Shown: piece after piece, positions 54,475 through 63,367 of the stretch
Numbering within the stretch: the stretch's first letter is position 1
How the letters are laid out: every line of letters starts with the position of its first letter
From: Clostridiales bacterium
GTDB lineage: Bacteria; Bacillota; Clostridia; Christensenellales; UBA1242
Reading direction: 5' to 3'
Length of the DNA stretch: 64,000 nucleotides
NCBI GenBank assembly: GCA_918262735.1
Contig: CAKJYJ010000003.1
Span: 210,883-274,882 of the forward strand
Notes under the pieces: generated by a model
The model's database searches: none
The model's input: only the letters and a program-made list of their open reading frames with translations
Told to the model about the DNA's origin: nothing
Program-made: the position numbers and the translations under genes

Positions 54475-54852
54475 TTATAAATCCTCATCATTTTCTTCAT
54501 TATCCACATCTGGAATAACTAGTTCACTTAGAATTTTGTTAACCCGCTCACTATTGTCTCCGCCAATGTCATAAATAAATTCCAATTCTGGAGCATATGG
54601 TAATTTAACAACGCTCAAAAGTTCCCTTTTTATATAACCTTCAGACTTTCTTAAAACCCTTTGCACCAAATCAACATTGCCATTAAGCACTGTAAAACCA
54701 ACTTTACAATGCCTAAAATCAGCAGAAACATTAGCATATGTTAATGTAATGAAAGAAGACTTTAATCTTGGGTCATTTAATTTATCCTTTATAATAACCG
54801 ATAATGCCTTAATAATTTCAGCATTTGCTCTTGCATGTCTAACACTTTCCAT
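54475..54852 (-). CDS. rbfA: Ribosome-binding factor A
   Basis: 125 residues, KH-like RbfA fold: RHARANAEIIKALSVII, LKSSFITLTYANVSADFRHCKVGF, RELLSVVKLPYAPELEFIYD. It matures the 30S subunit 5' end region. It is two bases after infB. Confidence 0.95.
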   Translation of the reverse strand: MESVRHARANAEIIKALSVIIKDKLNDPRLKSSFITLTYANVSADFRHCKVGFTVLNGNVDLVQRVLRKSEGYIKRELLSVVKLPYAPELEFIYDIGGDNSERVNKILSELVIPDVDNEENDEDL

Positions 54853-54854
54853 TA

Positions 54855-57461
54855 TTAATCCCTCTTTATTTCAACTTTTTCATAAACTTCAAAGATGTCG
54901 CCAACTTGAACACCAGTGCTATCCTTTAGTTTGATACCGCACTCATACCCAAAATTAACTTCAGCCTTATCATCTTTTTGAATTTTAAGAGCCTCAATTT
55001 GAGTTTCTAGTATTTTTTCATCACCACGATACACATTAACAAATGCGTTTCTTGTGACTTTACCATCTTTAACATATGAACCACAAACAACTCCAGCAGA
55101 AGACAACTTAAACATTGCTCTAACTTCGCTATGACCAATGACTTTATCTTCATATTTAACCGAAAGCATTCCACTAAGTGCTTTTGATATTTCATCAACG
55201 CATTCATAAATAACTTTATATGATTTAATTTGAACCTTTTGACTTTCTGCCAATGATTCAATTTTCCCTGCCAATTTTAAGTTAAAATTGATTATAACAG
55301 CGTTACTTGCTTGTGCCAAAATAACATCTGATTCTGTAACTGGACCCGCTGCGCTGTGAATACAAACAACTCTAGCTTCTTCATTTTTCATGGTTGTTAA
55401 TGTTTGTTTTAGTGCTTCAACAGAACCCTGAACATCAGCTTTGATAATAAGATTTAATGTCTTTAATTTACCCTCATTAACTCTATCCATAAAATCATCA
55501 AGTGAAACACCAGATGTTGAATTTGCCCTTTCTTGTTTAATCTTATCAATTCTTTCCTGTATTACCTGTTTAGATAGTTTTTCAGAAACCGCATAAACCT
55601 GATCACCAGCGTTTGGAACATTATCAAAACCAAGAACAGAAACCGGTGTACTTGGTGGAGCATTTTTAATTTGCTTACCATTTTCATCATACATGGCTCT
55701 AACCTTACCAAAGGTTATACCACTCATTATACTATCACCAACTTTTAAAGTTCCATTTTGAACAAGAACCGTTGCAACTGGACCTTTATTTTTATCTAAT
55801 TCAGCCTCAATAACAACACCAACAGCCGTTTGACTAGCATCAGCTTTTAATTCTTGCATTTCCGCAACTAACAACACGTTTTCAAGCAATTTATCAATAC
55901 CGATTCCTTGTTTTGCAGATATTGGTACAATTATTGTATCTCCACCCCACTCTTCTGGTAAAACGCCCTCTTCAGCCAACTGCTGTTTAACCCTTTCAAC
56001 ATTTGCCTCTGGTTTATCCATTTTATTAACTGCAACAACCATTGGACAGTTTGCAGCCTTAATATGAGCAATTGCCTCTTTTGTTTGTGGCATTATTCCA
56101 TCATCAGCCGCAACAACTAAAATAGCAATGTCTGTTACCTTTGCACCGCGTGCTCTCATTGATGTGAAGGCAGCATGTCCAGGTGTGTCAATAAATGTTA
56201 TTTTTTCATTATTCCAAGTAACTTGATATGCACCAATTTTTTGAGTAATTCCTCCAGCCTCACCACTAACAACATTGGTTTTTCTTATTGCGTCTAATAA
56301 TGAGGTTTTACCATGGTCAACGTGACCCATTACTGTAACAACTGGTGGACGTTTCTTTGCATTGTCGCCAAGTTCTTTTGAACTTTCTTCCAATTTTTCC
56401 TCATAAGATTTTTCAATCTTTTGTTCTAGTTTTACTCCAAGTTCGTCACAAACTAATTCCGCAGTGGTAAAGTCAATTGAACTATTGATAGTTGCCATAA
56501 TGCCAAGAAGCATTAATTTTTTAATTATTTCTGTAACTGGTTTACCTGTTTTTTCGGAAAGGGTTTTAACAGTGACATTTTCTGTTGTTATAATAGCATT
56601 CTCAATTGCTGGAGCAACAAATGCATTGGTCTCTTTTTTCTTTCCACGAACAAGCTTTCTGCTTCCCATTCTAACACCATCAATGTCTTCATTGTATGAG
56701 TTATCAACAATAAAACCACGTTTCATTAGTGCTTTTTTGCTCATTTGTTTCTTTTCATCATATTGTGATTTTACTGGCGCTTTTTTACCAGCAAATGTTT
56801 TTTCTGGTTGAGCAAGAACTTTACTATCCTCTAAAGGAACAAATGATTTGTACGCATTAGCCTTGCTTGAAGCAAACCCATTGCCTTGTTTATTGATATA
56901 TGGTCTATTCTGCCCATTTGTAGCACCATTTTGAAACGGACGCCTATCTCCTAAAAATTGCCTATTATTCGCATATGGTTTTTGGTTAACGCTATCAAAT
57001 ACTTTTTGATTATTAAACTGTCTTTGACCATTATATGGGAATTGTTTACCATTAACACCAACTTTTTGCCCAGCATTATTAAATGACTTCTGATTATAAT
57101 TATTATCTTTATTAAAGTTCTTTTTTTGTGTATTATTTTTATTAAATTGGTTATTGTTTTTGTTGTTATATTGATTTACAAAAGAAAATGCATCAGAGTT
57201 TTTGGGATCAGTTTTATCTTCTTCAATAACTTTTGGCATAGCAAGGGAAATTGAATCATTTGTGTCATCCTTTTTAACACTAACATCATTATTATCAGAA
57301 GCTTTTGCCTTTTTGGCCCTGTTAATAACATTCATCAGATCTTCAACTTGCCTTTTTGTTGAACGCAAATCGCGGAGTAACTCTTGGAGTTCTCCGCCAA
57401 CTTGAATTTTATAAATTGTCTTCAAATTATTCAATCCGTTTGACTTTTCTTGATTAGCCAT
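54855..57461 (-). CDS. infB: Translation initiation factor IF-2
   Basis: 868 residues. The N-terminal 300 are low-complexity, very rich in Asn, Gln and Lys. The GTPase domain follows with [33 protein letters not shown] and VAVNKMDKP, then domains II-IV. IF-2 brings fMet-tRNA to the 30S subunit. ATG 57461 follows AGAGGTG; the track GTG lies inside that site. Confidence 0.97.
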   Translation of the reverse strand: MANQEKSNGLNNLKTIYKIQVGGELQELLRDLRSTKRQVEDLMNVINRAKKAKASDNNDVSVKKDDTNDSISLAMPKVIEEDKTDPKNSDAFSFVNQYNNKNNNQFNKNNTQKKNFNKDNNYNQKSFNNAGQKVGVNGKQFPYNGQRQFNNQKVFDSVNQKPYANNRQFLGDRRPFQNGATNGQNRPYINKQGNGFASSKANAYKSFVPLEDSKVLAQPEKTFAGKKAPVKSQYDEKKQMSKKALMKRGFIVDNSYNEDIDGVRMGSRKLVRGKKKETNAFVAPAIENAIITTENVTVKTLSEKTGKPVTEIIKKLMLLGIMATINSSIDFTTAELVCDELGVKLEQKIEKSYEEKLEESSKELGDNAKKRPPVVTVMGHVDHGKTSLLDAIRKTNVVSGEAGGITQKIGAYQVTWNNEKITFIDTPGHAAFTSMRARGAKVTDIAILVVAADDGIMPQTKEAIAHIKAANCPMVVAVNKMDKPEANVERVKQQLAEEGVLPEEWGGDTIIVPISAKQGIGIDKLLENVLLVAEMQELKADASQTAVGVVIEAELDKNKGPVATVLVQNGTLKVGDSIMSGITFGKVRAMYDENGKQIKNAPPSTPVSVLGFDNVPNAGDQVYAVSEKLSKQVIQERIDKIKQERANSTSGVSLDDFMDRVNEGKLKTLNLIIKADVQGSVEALKQTLTTMKNEEARVVCIHSAAGPVTESDVILAQASNAVIINFNLKLAGKIESLAESQKVQIKSYKVIYECVDEISKALSGMLSVKYEDKVIGHSEVRAMFKLSSAGVVCGSYVKDGKVTRNAFVNVYRGDEKILETQIEALKIQKDDKAEVNFGYECGIKLKDSTGVQVGDIFEVYEKVEIKRD

Positions 57462-57762
57462 TTTCACCTCTTAACAATTCTATTATTTGTTCACTCAATC
57501 CCTTATTTTTAATAGCCAATAATTTACAATTATCTGTGTTAACAACATAATTAAAATCTGCTTCATTTAACATAATTTTAGGAATATCTTCATTAATTTT
57601 ATTTAGGGTTTTTTGTATTGTTTTACCAAAATCTTCACGATATATTGCCAAGTACAATTTATGGGTATAGTTTTTTAAGTTATCTGCCCCCCAAACAACA
57701 TATCCTGCTCTGTTTGCAATACCAATATAACCTTTAATTTTATCTAATTTGTTTACTACCAA
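57454..57762 (-). CDS. ylxQ: L7Ae-family RNA-binding protein YlxQ
   Basis: 102 residues of the L7Ae/L30e/S12e fold: KIKGYIGIANRAGYVVWGAD at the start. These bind kink-turn RNA. The start is TTG 57762 behind GAGG, overlapping ylxR by 23 bases. It is the standard gene between ylxR and infB. Confidence 0.9.
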   Translation of the reverse strand: MVVNKLDKIKGYIGIANRAGYVVWGADNLKNYTHKLYLAIYREDFGKTIQKTLNKINEDIPKIMLNEADFNYVVNTDNCKLLAIKNKGLSEQIIELLRGENG

Positions 57763-58012
57763 TTAATTCCTCACATAATTTTTCATAAACTGACACAGGA
57801 AATTCACACTTAAACGCCCTGTTTAGAACTTTTTGTTTTTTTACCTGTTCAATACATTCTGGTTTATTACAAATATATGCACCACGCCCACTTGCTTTGC
57901 CTGATTTATCTATTAGTATTTCACCTGATGCAGTTTTAACAAGTCTAAGCATACTGGCTTTATCGTGCGTTTGTCTGCAAATAAAACACATCCTATTTAT
58001 TTCTTTATTCAA
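57740..58012 (-). CDS. ylxR: YlxR (DUF448) nucleic-acid-binding protein
   Basis: 90 residues: RMCFICRQTHDKASMLRLVK and GKASGRGAYICNKPECIEQ are DUF448 signatures. TTG 58012 follows AGAGG with 6-nt spacing, formed at the nusA stop. In B. subtilis the homologue acts as a nucleoid-associated regulator. Confidence 0.93.
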   Translation of the reverse strand: MNKEINRMCFICRQTHDKASMLRLVKTASGEILIDKSGKASGRGAYICNKPECIEQVKKQKVLNRAFKCEFPVSVYEKLCEELIGSKQIR

Positions 58013-58013
58013 A

Positions 58014-59144
58014 TTAAACCTCTGTTATATCTTCTAAATCTGCAAAGTTTTCGTCATCTACCAAATCTGTAATCTCATAATCTGTATCAACAGCCTCGGT
58101 AACTTCAACTTTGCTTCTTGGTTTCACATCAATCTTCCAACCAGTTAGCCTTGCTGCAAGCCTAACGTTCTGCCCCATTCTTCCAATGGCAAGTGATAAC
58201 TTATCATCAGGAACAACAACCCTTGATGCCTTAAGACTTTCATTGATTTCAACAGATAACACATCAGCAGGAGCAAGTGCATTTGCAATATATTGTAATG
58301 GATCATCGCTATATAAAACTAAATCAATTTTTTCTCCATTTAACTCACTCATGATTGTGTTGATTCTTGAGCCCCTATTACCAACACATGCTCCCAGTGG
58401 ATCAACCATTGGTTTTGTGCTACAAATTGATATTTTTGTTCTATATCCAGCATCTCTTGCAACATTCTTAATTTCAACATCTCCGCAAGCAACTTCTGGA
58501 ATTTCAATTTCAAATAATTTTCTAACAAAACCAGTGTTTGCCCTTGAAACCTGAACTTGTGGACCTTTATATGAATCTTTTATCTTTTTAACATAAACCT
58601 TGATTCTTTGGCCAGTTAAGTATTTTTCTCCTGGAATTTGGTCACCAGCAAGCATAACCCCTTCCATATTTGAACCAGCAAGTTGAACATAAACTGTTCC
58701 ATTTTCAACTCGTTTTACAATTGTTGTAACCAACTCATCTTCTTTTTCAGAAATTTCACTTAAAATTTGCTCTCTTTCAATCTCTTTTAATTTCTGCATA
58801 ACAACCTGTTTCGCAGTTTGAGCAGCAATTCTACCAAAGTCTTTTGTGCTAACCTCCTCAGCAACCTCATCACCAACCTTAAAGGATTTTTTAATTAATC
58901 TTGCATCTTGTAGTGATATTTCTTTTTCTGGATCTAACACCTCATCAACAACTGTTTTGTAAGAATATATTTTAATTGTTGATTTGTCTGGGTTTAGTTT
59001 AACCAATGCAGATTTTGCTTCACCATACATTTTTTTGTAAGCTGACGTTAAAGCCATCTCTAATGATTTAATAAATTGCTCCTTGTTTATATTTTTTTCT
59101 GTTTCAAGGTCATCTAATGCCTGAAAAAAGTCTTTATTTGTCAT
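58014..59144 (-). CDS. nusA: Transcription factor NusA
   Basis: 376 residues: N-terminal RNAP-binding domain, S1 domain (VTTIVKRVENGTVYVQLAG), two KH domains (DPLGACVGNRGSRINTIMSELNGEKIDLV, LAIGRMGQNVRLAARLTGWKID) and an acidic tail. It controls pausing and intrinsic termination. The operon leader carries a terminator-like hairpin that may let NusA repress itself. Confidence 0.97.
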   Translation of the reverse strand: MTNKDFFQALDDLETEKNINKEQFIKSLEMALTSAYKKMYGEAKSALVKLNPDKSTIKIYSYKTVVDEVLDPEKEISLQDARLIKKSFKVGDEVAEEVSTKDFGRIAAQTAKQVVMQKLKEIEREQILSEISEKEDELVTTIVKRVENGTVYVQLAGSNMEGVMLAGDQIPGEKYLTGQRIKVYVKKIKDSYKGPQVQVSRANTGFVRKLFEIEIPEVACGDVEIKNVARDAGYRTKISICSTKPMVDPLGACVGNRGSRINTIMSELNGEKIDLVLYSDDPLQYIANALAPADVLSVEINESLKASRVVVPDDKLSLAIGRMGQNVRLAARLTGWKIDVKPRSKVEVTEAVDTDYEITDLVDDENFADLEDITEV

Positions 59145-59156
59145 ATTTATCTCCTT

Positions 59157-59621
59157 CTAAAAATCAATTACCGGTAAGCATATTGCAACGGCATCTTTTG
59201 AAAATGTTAATTCCTCGTTATTCTGAGTTTTAATTGTGTATCCATTATCATCAAACCCTATTAATGAACCAACATAAGTTTTTTGCTTGTTAATCGGAAC
59301 ATAGAGTTTAATTTCAACTTGCTTATTAAAGTTTCTTTTGAAATCTTTTTCATTCTTAATTGGCCTATCTAAACCCGCAGAACTAACGTTAAGAATATAG
59401 GGTGCATCATCTGAAACATTAATTTCATCTAATTTATCCGTAATTGCGTTATTAACATTTTCACAATCATCCAACGTTATTCCTTCTGGTTTATCAATGT
59501 AGAAAGTTAAATTCATTCCGTCAACCTTTTTAGCATATTCAACTTCAACAACATCATAACCCATCTTTTCAATAATTGGAACAATATGTTCGTTGCATTT
59601 TTCAACTACTTTACTCGCCAC
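59157..59621 (-). CDS. rimP: Ribosome maturation factor RimP
   Basis: 154 residues: VEKCNEHIVPIIEKMGYDVVEVEY, NLTFYIDKPEGITLDDCENVNNAI and NVSSAGLDRPIKNEKDFKRN are RimP signatures. It assists 30S assembly. It starts at GTG behind GGGAGG and heads the nusA-infB operon. Confidence 0.95.
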   Translation of the reverse strand: MASKVVEKCNEHIVPIIEKMGYDVVEVEYAKKVDGMNLTFYIDKPEGITLDDCENVNNAITDKLDEINVSDDAPYILNVSSAGLDRPIKNEKDFKRNFNKQVEIKLYVPINKQKTYVGSLIGFDDNGYTIKTQNNEELTFSKDAVAICLPVIDF

Positions 59622-59654
59622 ATTTCCTCCCCAAAAATAACATAAACCTTACCT

Positions 59655-59686
59655 TAAATTAAAAGTGGGCAACCATTTGCCCACTT
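59655..59686 (-). terminator. Leader hairpin of the rimP-nusA-infB operon (possible attenuator)
   Basis: On the minus strand AAGTGGGCAA-ATGG-TTGCCCACTT, a perfect 10-bp stem, is followed by the interrupted tract TTAATTT, 40 bases upstream of rimP. The imperfect T tract suits a NusA-dependent terminator. Confidence 0.7.
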
Positions 59687-59706
59687 CTAATCTAGTATGT
59701 ACTTGT

Positions 59707-59735
59707 ATTATAACAGTAATTATAATAAAAATCAA
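59707..59735 (-). promoter_or_regulatory. rimP-nusA-infB operon promoter
   Basis: On the minus strand TTGATT (59730-59735), a 17-nt spacer and TATAAT (59707-59712). Confidence 0.85.
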
Positions 59736-59784
59736 GTGTTTTTATACACTTTATTAACAATATTTACCAACTACTACTACCAAT

Positions 59785-59813
59785 TTGACAAATTTTAGTA
59801 AAAATTGTATAGT
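59785..59813 (+). promoter_or_regulatory. Promoter of the DUF896 gene
   Basis: TTGACA (59785-59790), a 17-nt spacer and TATAGT (59808-59813). Confidence 0.8.
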
Positions 59814-59856
59814 TACTTATAATAACCCCAAAAAAACAAACTATTGTGAGGAAAAA

Positions 59857-60045
59857 ATGAATCTTGACAGAATTAATGAGTTATATAAAAAGCAAGTAGA
59901 AGTTGGATTAACCGAAGAAGAAAAAGTTGAACAAACCAAACTACGAAAAGAATATATTAAGGCTTTCAGAAACAACCTAAAAAGCCAATTGGATAGCATT
60001 GTTATTGTTGATGAAAATGGAAATAAAAAACCTCTAAAAAAATAA
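59857..60045 (+). CDS. DUF896 family protein (YnzC-like)
   Basis: 62 residues: MNLDRINELYKKQVEVGLTEEEK and LRKEYIKAFRNNLKSQLDSI are the DUF896 signature, a two-helix hairpin. B. subtilis YnzC is encoded in an SOS-linked operon, but function is unclear. ATG 59857 follows GTGAGG; the track start at 59785 is in the -35 box. Confidence 0.9.
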   Translation: MNLDRINELYKKQVEVGLTEEEKVEQTKLRKEYIKAFRNNLKSQLDSIVIVDENGNKKPLKK

Positions 60046-60083
60046 TCAGCACAATAAATTAGCGTTGATTATTTTTTTTAAAT

Positions 60084-60542
60084 CTATTGGCCATCATTGT
60101 TAGTGATGGTATTCTTTTCTATTTGGCTCCTAGCCAAAAAATCACATCTATTGTTCTTTTCATTATCAGAATGACCCTTAACTTTATGCCAAACAACCTT
60201 GTGTTTGTTTGTAAGTGCCAACAATTCTTGCCACAGCTCAACATTGGCAACAGGTTTTTTGTTTGCAGTTTTCCAATTCATAGCTATCCAACCCGATATC
60301 CAATCCTGTAAAAATGCATTAACAACATATGCTGAGTCCGAATAAATGTCAACACAGCAAACTTCCTTTAATTTTCTTAGCCCCTCAACCACAGCCAAAA
60401 GTTCCATTTTATTATTTGTTGTTTCAGCTTCAAAGCCAGAAAATTCTTTTTCTTTTCCTTTATACTCTAATATGCATGCCCAACCGCCAGGCCCTGGATT
60501 GTACGAACACGCACCGTCGGTATACATTGTTACACTTTTCAA
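60084..60542 (-). CDS. rnhA: Ribonuclease HI
   Basis: 152 residues with the four acidic residues in YTDGACSYNPGPGG, TNNKMELLAV, IYSDSAYVV and NRCDFLA. It removes RNA from RNA-DNA hybrids. It starts at TTG 60542, behind AGAGGTG with 4-nt spacing. Confidence 0.95.
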   Translation of the reverse strand: MKSVTMYTDGACSYNPGPGGWACILEYKGKEKEFSGFEAETTNNKMELLAVVEGLRKLKEVCCVDIYSDSAYVVNAFLQDWISGWIAMNWKTANKKPVANVELWQELLALTNKHKVVWHKVKGHSDNEKNNRCDFLARSQIEKNTITNNDGQ

Positions 60543-60631
60543 TATGCACCTCTAAATCTTTTCTTCATTCTTTTGCTCTTATTATACCATAAAATATTTT
60601 TAAAATAAAACAAATACTATAAAAATTTGTC

Positions 60632-60662
60632 ATCAAAAAACCCTCTGCTTGAGGGTTTTTAT
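60632..60662 (-). terminator. Terminator of the Ppx/GppA-like gene
   Basis: ACCCTC-TGCTT-GAGGGT; on the minus strand it is followed by T6. Confidence 0.85.
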
Positions 60663-60678
60663 GTTTATTTTATAACGA

Positions 60679-62190
60679 TTATATAACCTGCAGTGTTTTT
60701 TTGAATACTTTTCTAAAATCTGCCCCTATTTTTTGTGCTTGTATTATATCAAAACTTGCATCATCTTTTGTTATTGTCTTCATTATTATCGAATCCCCTA
60801 GAATATCGCAGGTAATATCAATAACATTGCCCATCCTTGACTTATCTAATGCACATGCCAACTTAACAATGACACCGATTTTGCGTACAGCATCTAAATC
60901 CTCATCGGTCAATAAATCTTTATATTTCATCCATTCAGCAAGTGATAAATTCTCAAGATTTTGTGCCTTGCAAGCAAACGCACCAAGAAGTATATCCTTT
61001 TGAGATGCTCCATTCAATTTTGAATTCAAAATTATTTCAAAACTGTTATTAGCAAAATTATCAAAACCAATTCTAGTTCCACAATTATACATTGATGCAG
61101 CAATTCTAAGAGCTTTTGAATAGTTTCTTGTTAACTTATGAATAACCTTTAATTGCTTAAACAAAATTACTGCCAGATTATACACATTTGCGGTGTTAGA
61201 TAATTCTCTGTCGTAGAACGTTCTAATTGTTTCCAAACTAATTGTAAGCATTTCTGTTGGAAGCCTTTCAATTAATTCTGTTGGTAAAGTTTGAGCAATC
61301 ATTCCCTCATTAAAACAATTAGCACACACGTTTAGTGATGGAATTTTACAAGAGTTCATAACCGCTTTAATTATTGCAGTTCCACTAGCAATAAAATCTG
61401 CCCTATCTTCAGATATTCCCTTTATCTTTTTAATTTTATCTAAGTCTAGGGTTTTAACAACATCATAAACAGAATCAACTGATTCTCTTGTTAAATTATA
61501 ATTGTTAGCAATATCTAGTGGATATTTACTTAATTTTCTAGAAATTTTTCCAACGCTTTCAAAAACACCACCAGCACCAATATATGACGTGTCTTGGTCC
61601 ACCTGTCCATCAATTTCACTATTCTTTAATGCGGATTCAATTTCTTTTACCATCGCATCACATTTTTCTGCAGAATCAGCAATATCAACAAACTTTTCAA
61701 GTAAGTTAAGATACCCATAATCTATTGTTTGAAGATTTGTTATTGTTCTTCTGTTAAACTGCATAATATGAGTTTGATTTGGTGAAACATAAATACCAAT
61801 TGCTCTTGAAACATCAATTGAACTTGTTATACCCCTATAGATTGTTTTAACCTCTTCTTCTGTTGTTAATATGTTAAAAACAAAACCAGTGTTGTTATAA
61901 ATCTCATCAAAAAAACTCTTTTGGTTTCTCGCAACCTTAACAAAACTATCAACAACTGAAACAATTTTTACAACATTGTTTGCATCACAAATCTTTCTAA
62001 ATAACTTAAGAATTGTTAATATTTCATTGATAACATTTGGCATAATTAGGCTGTTTTGTTCAACCGACATGCCCAATTTTGAACTTTCTGAAATTTCATC
62101 AAACAAGTTATAATATCCATTTGGTGCCACATCTAAAAGCGACATATTAACTGTTTCCGCTCCCAATTTAATAATGGCTATTTTTTCCAT
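60679..62190 (-). CDS. Ppx/GppA-family protein with degenerate phosphate-binding loops
   Basis: 503 residues: two actin-like ASKHA subdomains (about 1-300) and a helical HD-like C-terminal region. The overall order matches exopolyphosphatase/GppA. The first loop reads KLGAETVN instead of DlGSNS, and the second reads YVSPNQTH instead of DIGGGS. The catalytic glutamate region is TTEEEVKTIYRG. It may be a non-catalytic (p)ppGpp-sensing homologue. It lies 13 bases after the ferredoxin gene. Confidence 0.75.
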   Translation of the reverse strand: MEKIAIIKLGAETVNMSLLDVAPNGYYNLFDEISESSKLGMSVEQNSLIMPNVINEILTILKLFRKICDANNVVKIVSVVDSFVKVARNQKSFFDEIYNNTGFVFNILTTEEEVKTIYRGITSSIDVSRAIGIYVSPNQTHIMQFNRRTITNLQTIDYGYLNLLEKFVDIADSAEKCDAMVKEIESALKNSEIDGQVDQDTSYIGAGGVFESVGKISRKLSKYPLDIANNYNLTRESVDSVYDVVKTLDLDKIKKIKGISEDRADFIASGTAIIKAVMNSCKIPSLNVCANCFNEGMIAQTLPTELIERLPTEMLTISLETIRTFYDRELSNTANVYNLAVILFKQLKVIHKLTRNYSKALRIAASMYNCGTRIGFDNFANNSFEIILNSKLNGASQKDILLGAFACKAQNLENLSLAEWMKYKDLLTDEDLDAVRKIGVIVKLACALDKSRMGNVIDITCDILGDSIIMKTITKDDASFDIIQAQKIGADFRKVFKKTLQVI

Positions 62191-62203
62191 AATTTATCAC
62201 CTT

Positions 62204-62374
62204 CTAATATTCGATTTTTATTGCTTCAACGGGACAAGACGCTTCGCAAGTGCCACATTTTATGCACTTATTAGTATCTATAACCGCTTTTCCATCTTCA
62301 TCAAAACTAATTGCTTCAACTGGGCAAAGTTGAACACATGTGCCACAGCCAATACATTTATCTTTGTCTACCAT
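62204..62374 (-). CDS. 2[4Fe-4S] ferredoxin
   Basis: 56 residues with two clostridial cluster motifs, CIGCGTCVQLCP and CIKCGTCEASCP, related by internal duplication. It is a low-potential electron carrier. ATG 62374 follows AGGAG; the track adds 24 residues. Confidence 0.95.
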   Translation of the reverse strand: MVDKDKCIGCGTCVQLCPVEAISFDEDGKAVIDTNKCIKCGTCEASCPVEAIKIEY

Positions 62375-62513
62375 AAAACTTCTCCTAATTGTACTACGAG
62401 ATTTTAACATATAAATAAAAATTTGTAAACATTTTTTTAATAACAAATGTCATTTTCACAATAATATTTATCAAATCATCGTATATACACCGATTACAAA
62501 CAAAAAAAACAAA

Positions 62514-63257
62514 TCAACCTAAAGCCAAATCCAAAATCATCATAACAATAAAACCCAAGAATAATCCTGTCATTGCGGCTTTACCATCAATACTAACAGC
62601 TTCCGGCATTAAACTCGTACACGCAACACAAATCATCACCGCAGCGGCAAATACCAACATATACGGCAAAATAACTAGCATTTTTACCCCTATAATATAG
62701 GCAATAAGCCCAGAAGGAACCTCAATAAAACCGACAGCCGATGAAACAAAAAAAGCCATCATTTTATTGCACCCATTTACACTAAGAGGAAAAGATAAAG
62801 ATGAGCCCTCTGGTATGTTTTGTATACCAATACCAACAGATATCATTATTGCAGAAATAATTGCCTCATGGGTTCCAATTAAATTTGCTCCAGCAAAAGC
62901 AAAACCAATACACATTCCCTCGGGTATGTTGTGTATTGCCATACTAATCGCAAGTAGTTTTATATCAGATTTATTATCAACACTTTTATTTTGAATGCTG
63001 TCCATAACATAAAACATTATATAAGCCAAAACAAAACACATACCAAAAACCAGCCATGATTTTATATTCAAAAGATCACAGTACTCAATTGCTGGTATTA
63101 TTAAAGAAAAAATGCTTGAAGCTAACATTACCCCGGCTGAAAACGAATGTAAAATAGATGTAATTCTATTGGTGTTTTTTTTAATTATAAAAACAGTTCC
63201 AGCCCCAACACTTGTTAATAAAAAACACATAAAAGAAAAAATGAATGTAAAGAACAT
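62514..63257 (-). CDS. ZIP-family metal transporter
   Basis: 247 residues, about eight membrane helices. HNIPEGMCIGFAFAG and NIPEGSSLSFPL are the metal-binding helices 4 and 5 of ZIP proteins. Zinc is the likely substrate. ATG 63257 follows GGAG; the track start is six codons upstream. Bases 62375-62513 hold no gene. Confidence 0.92.
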   Translation of the reverse strand: MFFTFIFSFMCFLLTSVGAGTVFIIKKNTNRITSILHSFSAGVMLASSIFSLIIPAIEYCDLLNIKSWLVFGMCFVLAYIMFYVMDSIQNKSVDNKSDIKLLAISMAIHNIPEGMCIGFAFAGANLIGTHEAIISAIMISVGIGIQNIPEGSSLSFPLSVNGCNKMMAFFVSSAVGFIEVPSGLIAYIIGVKMLVILPYMLVFAAAVMICVACTSLMPEAVSIDGKAAMTGLFLGFIVMMILDLALG

Positions 63258-63320
63258 AGTTATTCTCCAAAGCATTTTATTTTTACTACAAAAAAAGTGT
63301 GACTAACTTTATTATTTTAA

Positions 63321-63350
63321 TTGCTTTTTACACAAGTAATGGTATATACT
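63321..63350 (+). promoter_or_regulatory. Promoter of the repeat-protein gene
   Basis: TTGCTT (63321-63326), an 18-nt spacer and TATACT (63345-63350). Confidence 0.6.
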
Positions 63351-63367
63351 TGATTTAGGAGAAATTT

